A stretch of DNA of 64,000 bases from a virus. The position numbers and the translations under genes were made by a program. Of the stretch, positions 25,319 through 34,525 are shown one piece after another. How positions within the stretch are numbered: the stretch's first letter is position 1; every line of letters begins with the position of its first letter. The notes below the pieces were generated by a model. It was not told the DNA's origin. It worked only from the letters and a program-made list of their open reading frames with translations, and searched no databases. The stretch is taken from IMG/VR virus record IMGVR_UViG_3300044959_000237, positions 1-64,000 of that record; one strand, 5' to 3'.

Positions 25319-26137
25319 ATGATTCCTTTTTATCATAGAAAAAACATAAAATTATATCATGAAGATTGCATGAATTTGATGAAAGAACTGGAAAACGATT
25401 CGATAGATATGACTTTGACGAGTCCGCCATATGATAATCTGAGAAATTACAAAATTGAAAAATCATCGAATTTGAATGTGAAAGAAATAGCAGAAGAACT
25501 TCTGAGAATCACCAAAGATGGAGGTGTAGTCATATGGAACATTTTCGATCAGACTATAGATGGAAGTGAAACAGGAACATCTTTTCGACATGCTTTGACC
25601 TTCATGGAAGTTGGATGGAAATTGAATGATACGATGATATATGTAAAGGAAAATCCTATGCCTACATCGGGCAATCGATATAATCAGTCATGGGAATATC
25701 TTTTCTGTTTTTCCAAAGGTACTCCAAAAACGTTCAATCCGATAAAAAAACCGGTAATTTACAAAGGTTCTTCTACAAGCATTCGTAATTACAACAAAGA
25801 AGGCAATCGTGTCAAAAAAACTTTTGAAATTACAAACAATGAAAAAAAGATTGGAAATGTTTTTTCATATGTAATCGGTGGGAATCACAGTACAAAAGAT
25901 AAAATAGCTCATTTGCATCCTGCGATCATGCATGAACAACTTGCAATTGATCAGATTAAAACTTGGTCGAACAAGGACGATCTGGTTTTCGATCCTTTTT
26001 CTGGAAGCGGGACAACGGCAAAAGCATGTGTTCTTCTCGAAAGAAAATTCATAGGTTCGGAATTGAACGAAGAATATTGTAAAATATTTGTAGAAAGATT
26101 GGAAAATTATATATTGAACGAAGAACTTTTTTCATAG
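25319..26137 (+). CDS. DNA methyltransferase (beta-class, SPPY type)
   Basis: The 272-aa product has the catalytic motif TSPPYDNLRNY (about residues 34-44) before the AdoMet motif DPFSGSGTTAKAC (about 224-236), the order of beta-class amino-methyltransferases. SPPY usually means N4-cytosine or N6-adenine methylation; the site cannot be read from sequence. An HxxPAIMHEQLA segment precedes the AdoMet loop, as is usual. AAGAGG precedes the ATG. No restriction enzyme is adjacent, so protection against host restriction or regulation of phage DNA is more likely than a complete restriction system. Confidence 0.92.
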   Translation: MIPFYHRKNIKLYHEDCMNLMKELENDSIDMTLTSPPYDNLRNYKIEKSSNLNVKEIAEELLRITKDGGVVIWNIFDQTIDGSETGTSFRHALTFMEVGWKLNDTMIYVKENPMPTSGNRYNQSWEYLFCFSKGTPKTFNPIKKPVIYKGSSTSIRNYNKEGNRVKKTFEITNNEKKIGNVFSYVIGGNHSTKDKIAHLHPAIMHEQLAIDQIKTWSNKDDLVFDPFSGSGTTAKACVLLERKFIGSELNEEYCKIFVERLENYILNEELFS

Positions 26138-26295
26138 TATTTCTCTGCAAGAAAATCTGCAACTTCGGTCGAGGGGGTGATTTTATGAATTTTTGAAAAA
26201 AAAATCGAGCAATGAATATGTGATTTGCAACTTTTCGACAGTTGAATTACAACAAACAATCGATAAATAATTAAAAATTAACAGGATAGAGAATT
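26138..26295. other. Leader region of the tail-fibre gene cluster
   Basis: A 158-bp gap with a late-type box at 26263-26269. It also has GTTGAATTACAAC (26241-26253), a small inverted repeat that also occurs in the gp32 leader. Confidence 0.35.
26263..26269 (+). promoter_or_regulatory. Late-type promoter box for the fibre gene cluster
   Basis: ATAAATA 27 bases before the ATG at 26296. Confidence 0.4.
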
Positions 26296-27567
26296 ATGGC
26301 CATTTTTGCCGTAAAAAACGTTTTCGAAAAACTTGTCTTGATTACTTCTCCAAAAAATGGTGATTTGTTGGTTTACGATAGTAACAAGGGAGCTTTTGTA
26401 AACGTATCTTCTTCTCAATTGAACTTGAGTTCCATACCAACGTTGGATTTTCGATCTGTATCGGGAAACAATTCTGTAAGTTTGATAGAAAGAACCAGTG
26501 GAAACAGCGTCGAGTTTCGTTCTTTGATAGGAAAAAATGGTATATTGATAACGGAATCGAGCGGAAACATAATAGTACAGAATACAAATAATTTTTCGTC
26601 GATTTTCAGCAGAAATTCTTACTCGATAGTAATAGATTACGATGATGATAATTCAAATTCCTATTTTACGGTCGATACTGTCGATTCTACAAGTTCCAAA
26701 AATTTGACGATATCATCATTGCCAGAATTCAACATATCTTCATATGAATTGGTCAACTCTTCATCAACTTCTTTTCTGATCTCGACATTCAATTTTGCAG
26801 GTATAGGATTCGAGAAACAAATGTTGATAACATTGAGCAGTACTCCCGGCAATTTGTATGATGGTGTTTACCAAATACAGGATATTGATGTAATAGTTTC
26901 TGCAAGTTCGATACAAAATAGAATAGATCTTGGTAAAATTCTGGTTTCTTCGTCATCTATCGGTATTCCTCTTTCGAATGTTCGAATTCGGCAAGTTGGT
27001 ATATATGCATCGACCAGTGGAAATTTTTTTGTTTCTGGATATTCTTCGAGCAAACCGTTTTTCTTGAATATATGGAAAGGAAGTTCGTTGAATTTTACTG
27101 ATTTTCCTTCTGGAGTTTTCATTACTTTGAATAATTCTGAAAAAAATATAATTGATTCCAATTACATTGTGGCATCATCGAAAGATGGTAGTTTTCTTGG
27201 AAACAAATGGTTGACTTTGCTTTTGAATCAGGATACACCTCTCCCCCTCGATATTTCTGGAGATATTTCTTTTACAAGTAATAGTGAAAATTTCAGCATT
27301 TCGATTTTGGGAAATATTGTAAATACCGGTTTCAAAGTATCCAAAACCGGAACTGTTTATGGTAACAAGTTTGTCATGTCTGCTTTACCAACAAGCAGTG
27401 ATGTACTGGCCAATAAAGCATATGTCGATATGGAAATATCCAATTTGATCGATGTACATATATCTGCATTGAATTCTATCGTATCGGCCAATATTCGAAA
27501 AATAAATAATTTGGAAAAAGTCAACAAAAAAACATTCAGAATGTTCATGCAATATTCGAGACATTAA
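26296..27567 (+). CDS. Tail fibre protein, 423 aa
   Basis: The first 40 residues (VLITSPKNGDLLVYDSNKGAF) are a typical phage fibre strand repeat. The middle is Ser/Asn/Thr-rich beta structure. Near residue 360 there is GTVYGNKFVMSALPTSSDVL then NKAYVD, the junction motif seen at fibre ends, followed by a C-terminal coiled coil of about 45 residues. I infer a trimeric fibre or fibre-adaptor subunit. AGGATAG precedes the ATG. Confidence 0.85.
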   Translation: MAIFAVKNVFEKLVLITSPKNGDLLVYDSNKGAFVNVSSSQLNLSSIPTLDFRSVSGNNSVSLIERTSGNSVEFRSLIGKNGILITESSGNIIVQNTNNFSSIFSRNSYSIVIDYDDDNSNSYFTVDTVDSTSSKNLTISSLPEFNISSYELVNSSSTSFLISTFNFAGIGFEKQMLITLSSTPGNLYDGVYQIQDIDVIVSASSIQNRIDLGKILVSSSSIGIPLSNVRIRQVGIYASTSGNFFVSGYSSSKPFFLNIWKGSSLNFTDFPSGVFITLNNSEKNIIDSNYIVASSKDGSFLGNKWLTLLLNQDTPLPLDISGDISFTSNSENFSISILGNIVNTGFKVSKTGTVYGNKFVMSALPTSSDVLANKAYVDMEISNLIDVHISALNSIVSANIRKINNLEKVNKKTFRMFMQYSRH

Positions 27568-27591
27568 ATATAATAGAAACAGGAAAAAGAC

Positions 27592-27921
27592 ATGGCCAAA
27601 AGATTTTCGAATTTTACATTACCTGACAATGTAAATTGGCACAAGATAATCGAAGGCCAAACCGGCAAGGATATAACGGTCAATATTAATATTTCGAATC
27701 ATAATTCAGTAGATGCCAAGGTTACCATTGCCATGGTCGCCAAAGTGAGTGCATCATCCATATCGAATATGGATGATATTCTTTTTCTCGACAGATTGGT
27801 ATTTGCAAGAGATACAAGAGAAATAAGAGGAGTTGTTGTACCTTCTGATATGGCCATTTACGCAAAAGCTGATTATGCCAATGTAACTTTTCTTAGTTAT
27901 GGTTTCGAAGAAGATATTTAG
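27592..27921 (+). CDS. Fibre-associated structural protein, 109 aa
   Basis: The product is small and beta-rich (KDITVNINISNHNSVDAKVT then AIYAKADYANVTFLSYGFEE). This pattern (Asn/Ala-rich strands ending in an acidic SYGFEED) resembles small structural proteins next to T4-like fibre genes. AGGAAAAAGAC precedes the ATG. It lies 24 bases after the 423-aa fibre gene and 12 bases before the next, in one operon. Confidence 0.7.
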   Translation: MAKRFSNFTLPDNVNWHKIIEGQTGKDITVNINISNHNSVDAKVTIAMVAKVSASSISNMDDILFLDRLVFARDTREIRGVVVPSDMAIYAKADYANVTFLSYGFEEDI

Positions 27922-27933
27922 AATGTAAAAAAA

Positions 27934-28731
27934 ATGACAGTAAAAATAATACCAAATCCAATAGGAAAGAAAAATACAAGAGATGAAGGATTCTGGAATA
28001 TTTTCTTCAGTATGAACGAAGATGTTCCTAACAGAGCCAACATTTTGGATACTATAAATTATGTAGAAAGAAAACTTATTTTCAGAACCATCGAAGGAAA
28101 AAACGGAATTAATGTATCTGTCGAAGACGTGGATGGTAATTCTTACACAAAAGAAACAAAAATTACCATAGAAGTTGATTCATCTGCCATAAATTCTTTG
28201 TTGGGAATCAATGTTTTGGAAAATGGTGTTACTGCCAATACTGTTCCTGTCAAAACTTTCAATTTTACGGGAGCAGGTGTGTCAGTAACAGAAGCTTCTG
28301 CAGGTATAGTGAATATTTCAATTACAAATATGGGATTATTTGAAGTAAGAGTCGACGGCAGTTCATATCCATCATTTTTTACTACTTTCGATTTCAAAAA
28401 TAATTCGGATGCAATTAAAAATGTTGGTGGCGGTGTTGTTGAAATCGATTTGTCTGCTTTGGGTGGATTTCAAACAATCGAAACCAACAATGTAATTTAT
28501 ACAGGTGCTTTTGTAACAAGCGGCTCTGTTGTTTTGAGTGGTTTTTTTGGACCAAATACACCAGATCCTTCATCGACAATTGTGTCATTGAACGGATTGA
28601 TTCTGAAATATAGTACAAATCCTTCTCAAACAGATTTCAAAATAAGTGGAAACAATTTGGAAATAATTGTTGATAATCTGGATTATGGAATCGATTCGGA
28701 TGATGAAATAATAGCATATTATTGGTTATAA
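27934..28731 (+). CDS. Fibre/structural protein with C-terminal beta-sandwich, 265 aa
   Basis: The N-terminus is a small domain (NPIGKKNTRDEGFWNIFFS); the middle is a fibre-like beta region. The last 55 residues (VSLNGLILKYSTNP then NNLEIIVDNLDYGIDSDDEI) form a module also present at the end of the 968-aa fibre (VYFNGLALKRGGW then LVDSVNGYSTEPGDVI). The shared module is probably a beta-sandwich that caps the fibre or binds its target. It is part of the 26.3-31.7 kb fibre operon. Confidence 0.8.
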   Translation: MTVKIIPNPIGKKNTRDEGFWNIFFSMNEDVPNRANILDTINYVERKLIFRTIEGKNGINVSVEDVDGNSYTKETKITIEVDSSAINSLLGINVLENGVTANTVPVKTFNFTGAGVSVTEASAGIVNISITNMGLFEVRVDGSSYPSFFTTFDFKNNSDAIKNVGGGVVEIDLSALGGFQTIETNNVIYTGAFVTSGSVVLSGFFGPNTPDPSSTIVSLNGLILKYSTNPSQTDFKISGNNLEIIVDNLDYGIDSDDEIIAYYWL

Positions 28732-28764
28732 GTTAGTTGTAAGTTACATAAAAGCAAAAAAAAA

Positions 28765-28771
28765 ATAAATA
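28765..28771 (+). promoter_or_regulatory. Late-type promoter box before the large fibre gene
   Basis: ATAAATA about 54 bases before the ATG at 28826, in the only sizeable gap within the fibre cluster. Confidence 0.4.
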
Positions 28772-28825
28772 TTAATATGAAAAATAGTAATATTTTATCA
28801 ATATTTTCATATTAGGGAAAAAGTC

Positions 28826-31732
28826 ATGAGTCAGATTAAAGCAAAACAGATTAAATTACAAAATCAAGGTGATTTGATTATTGGAAATTCCAATGGAAAT
28901 GGAAGTATTCTTTCTATTGGTGTCGAGGATCAGACGCTTCATGTCACGGGTTCTGCTGCATTGTGGAGATACAATGAAAAACTTTTCGATTCTGCAGGAA
29001 ATTTGGTACTCAAAGCCGGATCGTCTGTTGGTTCCGTAAATTATTTTACAGTAACCGGCGCAACTTCAGGAAATTCTCCTTCAATAGAAGCAACAGGATT
29101 CGATTTGAACATCGATATAAATCTTACTCCAAAAGGAACAGGACAGGTTCTTTTACCTTCGGGTTACACTTCGAATATTTCTTCACCAAATGCTGTTGTC
29201 AACAAACAGTATGTGGATAGTTTGATTACAGGATTGGATTGGAAAAATTCAGTAAAAGTGGCTACTACTTCTTCTTCCGATTTATCAGGTTATACGTATA
29301 ATCCAACAAACGAACCTGTTGGTTTTGTATGGACAGGTGTTGCGGTAGCTCCAACAATCGATGGCATAACTTTATCGAATGGTGATAGACTTTTGATCAA
29401 AAATTCACCAGATGCCAGAGGAAATGGTATTTTTGTATATGATGCTGCCAATCAGGCTTTTGTCAGAGCCGAGGATGCAAATACAAGTGATGAAGTTTCC
29501 GATGGGCTTGCGGTTTTTGTCGAGCAGGGGACAGTAAATGCTTCAACTGGTTGGTTGATAACCAGTCCCGATGGTCCGGCAAATTTCGGAACGGATAACA
29601 TCATATTTACACAATTTGCCGGACAAAATCTGTATGTCGCTGGTTCTGGTTTGAGTTTGACCGGAAATGTATTTTCCGTGAATGATTCGACAACAATTGG
29701 TATAGATGGATCGAATAATGTTATTGTTCGATCAAACAATGTCAATGGTAATGTTCTTATATCTACCGGATTGGCAGGACAAGAAGCCAGTTGGGGTCCC
29801 CTCGATCTTTCGAATGCAAATTCGGTAACCAATTCACTCAAGGTTGTCAACGGTGGTACCGGTTTGAGTGCTGTTCCTTCGGGTGCGATACTTTACGGCA
29901 ATGGAACCGATAATCTTCGAACTTTGTCCATCGGGCCGGCATCTACAAATAATCTTGCATATGTTTTGCAGACAAATTCAACCGGCGAAGCTCCACAGTG
30001 GAGTACACTTACTCTGAATAAACTTCTGGATGTTTCGGTCCCATCTCCAAATTTTGAAGATATTTTGACTTTTGATGGAACCGAGTGGGTTGCTGTAAAT
30101 ACAAACCAATTGGATAGACTTGTTCGTGTATCGAACAACGATACAACTTCCGGATATTTGAGTGACAAACTGGTTGCTGCAACAAACGGAGCCTTGCAAT
30201 TTACAATAGCAAATCCGTCGGGTTACGAAGATTATGTTGTTTCGGTCAGAGTTGACAATACTACGGTTCGTATCAACGGCGGAAACGATCTTGCAGTTGG
30301 CAACGGAGCGAACAATCAGGTTTTGATCGGACAAGGTGCAGGCAACGATGCCGTATGGAGTTATCTTAACACTTTGAGAAATTCATCAGGAAATGCATTG
30401 TTCACGGTCAATGGAACAAATGTCAGTGGTGCAACAACGTTGTCGGCCGGTGTGAATTCGACAGATCTCACTGTTGGTGGTGGTGATTTCAATATAATTA
30501 CCACGAGCGGCAATATCATATTGAATGGTGTCAGATTTCCTTCTCCCGTACCAGAAAGATCGGTTCTTGTTGCAAATACGAACAATGTGCTGATTGCATT
30601 GCAAGCTTCGCCAAATGAAAATCAGTTGTTGCAATGGAATGTAGCATTGTCGGCGTTCGAATTTATCGATACGAGTGCCGTTGCCGGAAATTCATTTACC
30701 GTATTCAGTTTCAATGGAAATGCATCCGGTGGTAATCTGGTTGCCGATAGTGCATCCGATACACTCACGGTAAGTGCCGGTGTTGGTATTACATTGGTTT
30801 CGGAACCTGCAACAGATAAAGTAAATATTTCATTCTCAAGAGATGGAATGACAGAAGTTGCGGTTCAGTTGGCTGATACACTTCCATACTTCGATTCATC
30901 CAATTCGAACAAACCAGAATATCGTTCATTTGTGGGACTTTTTTCGGATCTCGATGTTCCGTTCAACATTATTTTCGATGGTCTTCTGACAAGAACTGCA
31001 AATGACACATATACTTCGAGAATGATTCTTGCATCGACTGATGATGAGAAGCTTGGTATTTCAGTTGACAACGGTAATGGTGTTGCTGGTAATCCGACAA
31101 TTGGCCTTGATATTAAAGGTTTACCATTGAATCCGGGACAACCCGAGCCAATTGATACGATTGCAATGTATAGTAAATCTTTGGATAAAAATTTCTTTGT
31201 AAGTTTTGATGATATTTTTTCATCTCTATTAATATCGGCAAATTTCAAATGGCAATCCATTACGGATGGAACAACTACAATATTTGCGTTGTATCCAAAT
31301 GATGCGTTGACTGTGGTTGGAAGTGGAATATTTCTCGGATTGAATCCTGCGGCAAGAAGAATAGAATTCAACATAAATATTGCTTCTCTTTCTCCGATAA
31401 CAGTCAGCGGCACACAAGCAAGTGCTTACAGTATACTTGTCTATAATGGTACAAATGGTCATCGTGTTACCAATTTGCAAACGGCGGTCATTTCTCAAGT
31501 CAAGGAAAGTTATGCATCGGCAAATGCTACCGGTGCGGCAAACGAATCATTTATAGGATTTTTTGCAAATTCGAATATTGTGGATGAAAATGTGAAAGTT
31601 TACTTCAATGGACTTGCTCTGAAAAGAGGAGGATGGACAAGAACTGGAACTACCTTGACATTGGTCGATTCTGTAAACGGTTATTCTACAGAGCCGGGAG
31701 ATGTTATTACGGCTACTTATCTTGTTCAGTAA
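28826..31732 (+). CDS. Large tail fibre protein, 968 aa
   Basis: The product is long, with low charge and rich in Asn, Gly, Ser, Thr and Val. Near residue 131 the fibre motif NKQYVDSLITGLDWKNSVKV appears. It is followed by a well-known fibre domain with IDGITLSNGDRLLIKNSPD, GNGIFVYDAANQAFVRAED and GTVNASTGWLITSPDGP (to about 265). Repeated strand-turn segments follow, then the C-terminal beta-sandwich module shared with the 265-aa protein. It is likely the main long tail fibre or fibre hinge. AGGGAAAAAG precedes the ATG. GC content is higher than in the early genes. A terminator follows at 31764. Confidence 0.9.
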   Translation: MSQIKAKQIKLQNQGDLIIGNSNGNGSILSIGVEDQTLHVTGSAALWRYNEKLFDSAGNLVLKAGSSVGSVNYFTVTGATSGNSPSIEATGFDLNIDINLTPKGTGQVLLPSGYTSNISSPNAVVNKQYVDSLITGLDWKNSVKVATTSSSDLSGYTYNPTNEPVGFVWTGVAVAPTIDGITLSNGDRLLIKNSPDARGNGIFVYDAANQAFVRAEDANTSDEVSDGLAVFVEQGTVNASTGWLITSPDGPANFGTDNIIFTQFAGQNLYVAGSGLSLTGNVFSVNDSTTIGIDGSNNVIVRSNNVNGNVLISTGLAGQEASWGPLDLSNANSVTNSLKVVNGGTGLSAVPSGAILYGNGTDNLRTLSIGPASTNNLAYVLQTNSTGEAPQWSTLTLNKLLDVSVPSPNFEDILTFDGTEWVAVNTNQLDRLVRVSNNDTTSGYLSDKLVAATNGALQFTIANPSGYEDYVVSVRVDNTTVRINGGNDLAVGNGANNQVLIGQGAGNDAVWSYLNTLRNSSGNALFTVNGTNVSGATTLSAGVNSTDLTVGGGDFNIITTSGNIILNGVRFPSPVPERSVLVANTNNVLIALQASPNENQLLQWNVALSAFEFIDTSAVAGNSFTVFSFNGNASGGNLVADSASDTLTVSAGVGITLVSEPATDKVNISFSRDGMTEVAVQLADTLPYFDSSNSNKPEYRSFVGLFSDLDVPFNIIFDGLLTRTANDTYTSRMILASTDDEKLGISVDNGNGVAGNPTIGLDIKGLPLNPGQPEPIDTIAMYSKSLDKNFFVSFDDIFSSLLISANFKWQSITDGTTTIFALYPNDALTVVGSGIFLGLNPAARRIEFNINIASLSPITVSGTQASAYSILVYNGTNGHRVTNLQTAVISQVKESYASANATGAANESFIGFFANSNIVDENVKVYFNGLALKRGGWTRTGTTLTLVDSVNGYSTEPGDVITATYLVQ

Positions 31733-31763
31733 AAAATAATTTTCTTGATTTGTCTACACAAAC

Positions 31764-31797
31764 AAGGGAGATTGAAAAATCTCCCTTATTTTTTTGA
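31764..31797 (+). terminator. Rho-independent terminator after the fibre operon
   Basis: Perfect 10-bp stem AAGGGAGATT / AATCTCCCTT with a GAAA tetraloop (31774-31777), followed by ATTTTTTTG. It lies 32 bases after the stop of the 968-aa fibre. Confidence 0.92.
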
Positions 31798-31798
31798 C

Positions 31799-31805
31799 AT
31801 AAATA
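31799..31805 (+). promoter_or_regulatory. Late-type promoter box before the holin gene
   Basis: ATAAATA directly after the terminator and 20 bases before the ATG at 31826. Confidence 0.4.
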
Positions 31806-31825
31806 AAATAAAAAAGGTTTGCCAA

Positions 31826-32188
31826 ATGAACAACAATGATAATGAAAATGGTTTCATTTATGTAGAAAGATGGTATCAGAGAGCATGGAGACCAATGATG
31901 GCCATGCTCTACATGCTTTTGAATTTTTTCGACTATGTTGTTCGTCCGATAATAAATTATATGTATGTAAAAAATGTCGATATAGTAACTGTTTTGTTAC
32001 AGTTGAAAGATTTGGATACGGTTGTTCAAATCAAAATCATAGAAACTTTGGGAAATTCCGTTATTCCTCCCATTATGCCAGAATTTTTGCATATTGCTTT
32101 TGCTGCAGTTCTTGGCGTGGCTGCATATAGTCGAGGTATGGAAAAAAATTTCATACAAGGTTCGATAATAAAAAACAATTCACAATAA
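31826..32188 (+). CDS. Holin (three-TM type)
   Basis: I chose the ATG at 31826 because AAAAAGG lies 8 bases upstream; the frame upstream reads through the terminator. The 120-aa product has YQRAWRPMMAMLYMLLNFFDYVVRPI (first membrane helix, with the W-RP pattern of the GTA/three-TM holin family). A second hydrophobic stretch and a final helix (FLHIAFAAVLGVAAYSRG) follow. Holins make the lesion in the inner membrane that triggers lysis. No endolysin is adjacent in this window. Confidence 0.75.
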   Translation: MNNNDNENGFIYVERWYQRAWRPMMAMLYMLLNFFDYVVRPIINYMYVKNVDIVTVLLQLKDLDTVVQIKIIETLGNSVIPPIMPEFLHIAFAAVLGVAAYSRGMEKNFIQGSIIKNNSQ

Positions 32189-32552
32189 TTAAGTAAAGAA
32201 ATTTTTCAATTTATTTGTAATTAATTTATGAAAACAAAATCGATAATAAAAAATCATGAAAGACAATTATACAATTACATTTGAATTGAACTGAAAATTT
32301 ATATTAAAGTTTTGTAAAAAAAAGCATTACAAATTTTTGAAATTCAAAAACTTCAAAAATCATGATAAAAAATTCATTTTTGCAAATTTTATGTTCGAAT
32401 ATCTTCATGAAATCGATTTTTGTATCTTTGATGGAACAATTTCGAATCACTTCGAAAAATCATGAAATTTTTTTATTTTTTTTTTTTAGTTTCCTTTCAA
32501 CTTGTTAAATATTATTGTAATAGTAATACATTCAAAACAAAAAGGTAACAAA
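32189..32552. other. Long AT-rich leader upstream of prkA
   Basis: This 364-bp stretch has no convincing gene. AAATCATGA occurs three times (32251, 32357, 32457), about 100 bp apart, which might mark a regulator's sites. A short ORF starting at 32228 (18 codons) has no ribosome site. No clear sigma70 pair was found. Confidence 0.35.
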
Positions 32553-34508
32553 ATGAAAAAAACCATTTTAAGAAACAATTACAGAAAAGCAGTAGAAATA
32601 ATGGATTTTTCAGAATATATGGAAAAACTTAAAAAAGACAGAAGCTTTTACGCATCACCAGCAGAAAGATTACTCAAGGCGATAGGAGAACCGGAACTGA
32701 TCAATACGAAAGAAGATACAAGATTATCCAAAATATTCGGAAACGAAACAATAAAGTTGTATCCTGCTTTCAAAGATTTTTATGGAATGGAAAAAACAAT
32801 AGAAAATATCGTCAATTATTTCAAATTCGTAGCACAAGGTTTGGAAGAAAAAAAGCAGATTCTTTATTTGTTGGGACCAGTCGGAGGCGGTAAATCATCT
32901 CTCGTAGAAAGAATAAAATATTTGATGGAAAAAGAACCGATATATGTTTTGGCTTTCGAAGTAAAAGACAAAGAAGGCAACAAAATAATTCAACATAGTC
33001 CGGTTTTCGAAAGTCCTCTGGGACTTTTTTCGAAAGAAAACGATGCAGAAATGTTACTGAGAGAATATGGTGTCGAATCGAGATATATTCCATCGGTGGC
33101 TTCCCCTTGGGCAATAAAAAGACTCGATGAAATTGATGGTGATGAATCGAAAATAAAAGTCGTAAAAATGTATCCATGCAGATTGAGGCAAATTGCCATA
33201 GCAAAAACGGAACCCGGTGATGAAAACAATACCGACGTCGGCTCTCTGGTCGGAAAACTCGATTTGAGAAAATTGAATATATATTCGCAAAACGATCCGG
33301 ATGCTTACAATTACTCCGGTGCTCTTTGCAGAGGAAATCAAGGCGTTGTAGATATAGTAGAAATATTCAAATCTCCGAAAGATACATTGCATCCTCTATT
33401 GACAGCCACTCAGGAAGGAAACTTTACCGGAACCGAAGAAATTGGCCCGATTCCGTTCTCGGGAATCATTCTTGCCCATTCGAATGAAACTGAATGGAAA
33501 AAATTTCGGAACAATCCGGCCAACGAAGCTTTCATAGATAGAATCTATAAAATAACCGTTCCTTATTGCCTGAGATATAGTGATGAAGTTAAAATATACA
33601 AAAAAATGCTTTCAGAAAGCAATTTGAAAGATGCTCAAACAGCACCACAAACATTGGAAACATTGGCACAATGGTCGGTTTTGACCAGATTGAAAGATCC
33701 TTCTACAGGATCCATTTATACAAAAATGAAAATTTACAATGGAGATTATATACAAAATACTGATCCGGCTGCAAAAACTTACAAGGATTATGTCGAGGAA
33801 GCCGGTTTGAATGAAGGAATGTTCGGCTCTTCGACAAGAACAGCTTTCAAACTTCTGAGTAAAACATACAATGCAGACAATGAAGAAATTGCAGCCGATC
33901 CAATAACATTGCTTTATATAATAGAAGAGCATATCGACAATGAACAATTGTCCGATGACATAAAAGAAAAATACAAATCTTTCATCAAACGTTATCTTGT
34001 TCCAAATTATTTCGAATTCATTTCGAATGAATTGAGAAAAGCATATCTTGAAAGTTACCATGATTATGGTCAGAACATTTTTGAAACATATTTTACATAC
34101 GCTGACAAGTGGTGTGACAACGAAGAATATGTGGATCCGGAAACAAAACAAACTTTTGATCGTGAATATTTGAACAAGGAACTGGAAAAAATTGAAAAAG
34201 CCGCAAATATTGCAAATCCGAAAGATTTCAGATTCGAAACGGTGAAATGGATTTACAGAAGAAAAGCCGATAATGACGGCAGAATGCCAGATTGGACAGA
34301 ATATGAAAAATTGAAAGATGTAATCGAGAAAAAAATGTTCGAAACAATCGATGATTTGCTGCCAGTAATTTCATTCAGTAAGAAATCGAGCAAGGAAATC
34401 GAAAAGAAACATGAGGAATTTGTAGATAGAATGATAAAAAAGGGTTATACCAAAAAACAAATCAAAAGATTGGTAGAATGGTTCATAAGAGTCAAGACGA
34501 ACAGGTAA
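32553..34508 (+). CDS. prkA: PrkA-type serine protein kinase (AAA+ domain)
   Basis: The 651-aa product matches PrkA/YeaG over its full length (E. coli YeaG is about 644 aa). The N-terminal AAA+ domain has LGPVGGGKSSLVERIK (Walker A about 108-115), then a long insert with the YPCRLRQIAIAK region and RGNQGVVDIVEIFK. It continues with LHPLLTATQEGNF, IILAHSNETEW and FIDRIYKITVPYCLRYSDEVKIY, all PrkA signatures, and ends with the C-terminal PrkA kinase domain. I chose the ATG at 32553 because AAAGG sits upstream. PrkA is a stress and stationary-phase serine kinase/AAA protease in bacteria, usually with YeaH and often SpoVR. It is immediately followed by yeaH. Confidence 0.95.
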   Translation: MKKTILRNNYRKAVEIMDFSEYMEKLKKDRSFYASPAERLLKAIGEPELINTKEDTRLSKIFGNETIKLYPAFKDFYGMEKTIENIVNYFKFVAQGLEEKKQILYLLGPVGGGKSSLVERIKYLMEKEPIYVLAFEVKDKEGNKIIQHSPVFESPLGLFSKENDAEMLLREYGVESRYIPSVASPWAIKRLDEIDGDESKIKVVKMYPCRLRQIAIAKTEPGDENNTDVGSLVGKLDLRKLNIYSQNDPDAYNYSGALCRGNQGVVDIVEIFKSPKDTLHPLLTATQEGNFTGTEEIGPIPFSGIILAHSNETEWKKFRNNPANEAFIDRIYKITVPYCLRYSDEVKIYKKMLSESNLKDAQTAPQTLETLAQWSVLTRLKDPSTGSIYTKMKIYNGDYIQNTDPAAKTYKDYVEEAGLNEGMFGSSTRTAFKLLSKTYNADNEEIAADPITLLYIIEEHIDNEQLSDDIKEKYKSFIKRYLVPNYFEFISNELRKAYLESYHDYGQNIFETYFTYADKWCDNEEYVDPETKQTFDREYLNKELEKIEKAANIANPKDFRFETVKWIYRRKADNDGRMPDWTEYEKLKDVIEKKMFETIDDLLPVISFSKKSSKEIEKKHEEFVDRMIKKGYTKKQIKRLVEWFIRVKTNR

Positions 34509-34525
34509 CAACAAAAGTAATACAA

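Noticed and set aside
32189-32552. Small protein gene before prkA
   Set aside because: The best frame has 18 codons and no ribosome site.
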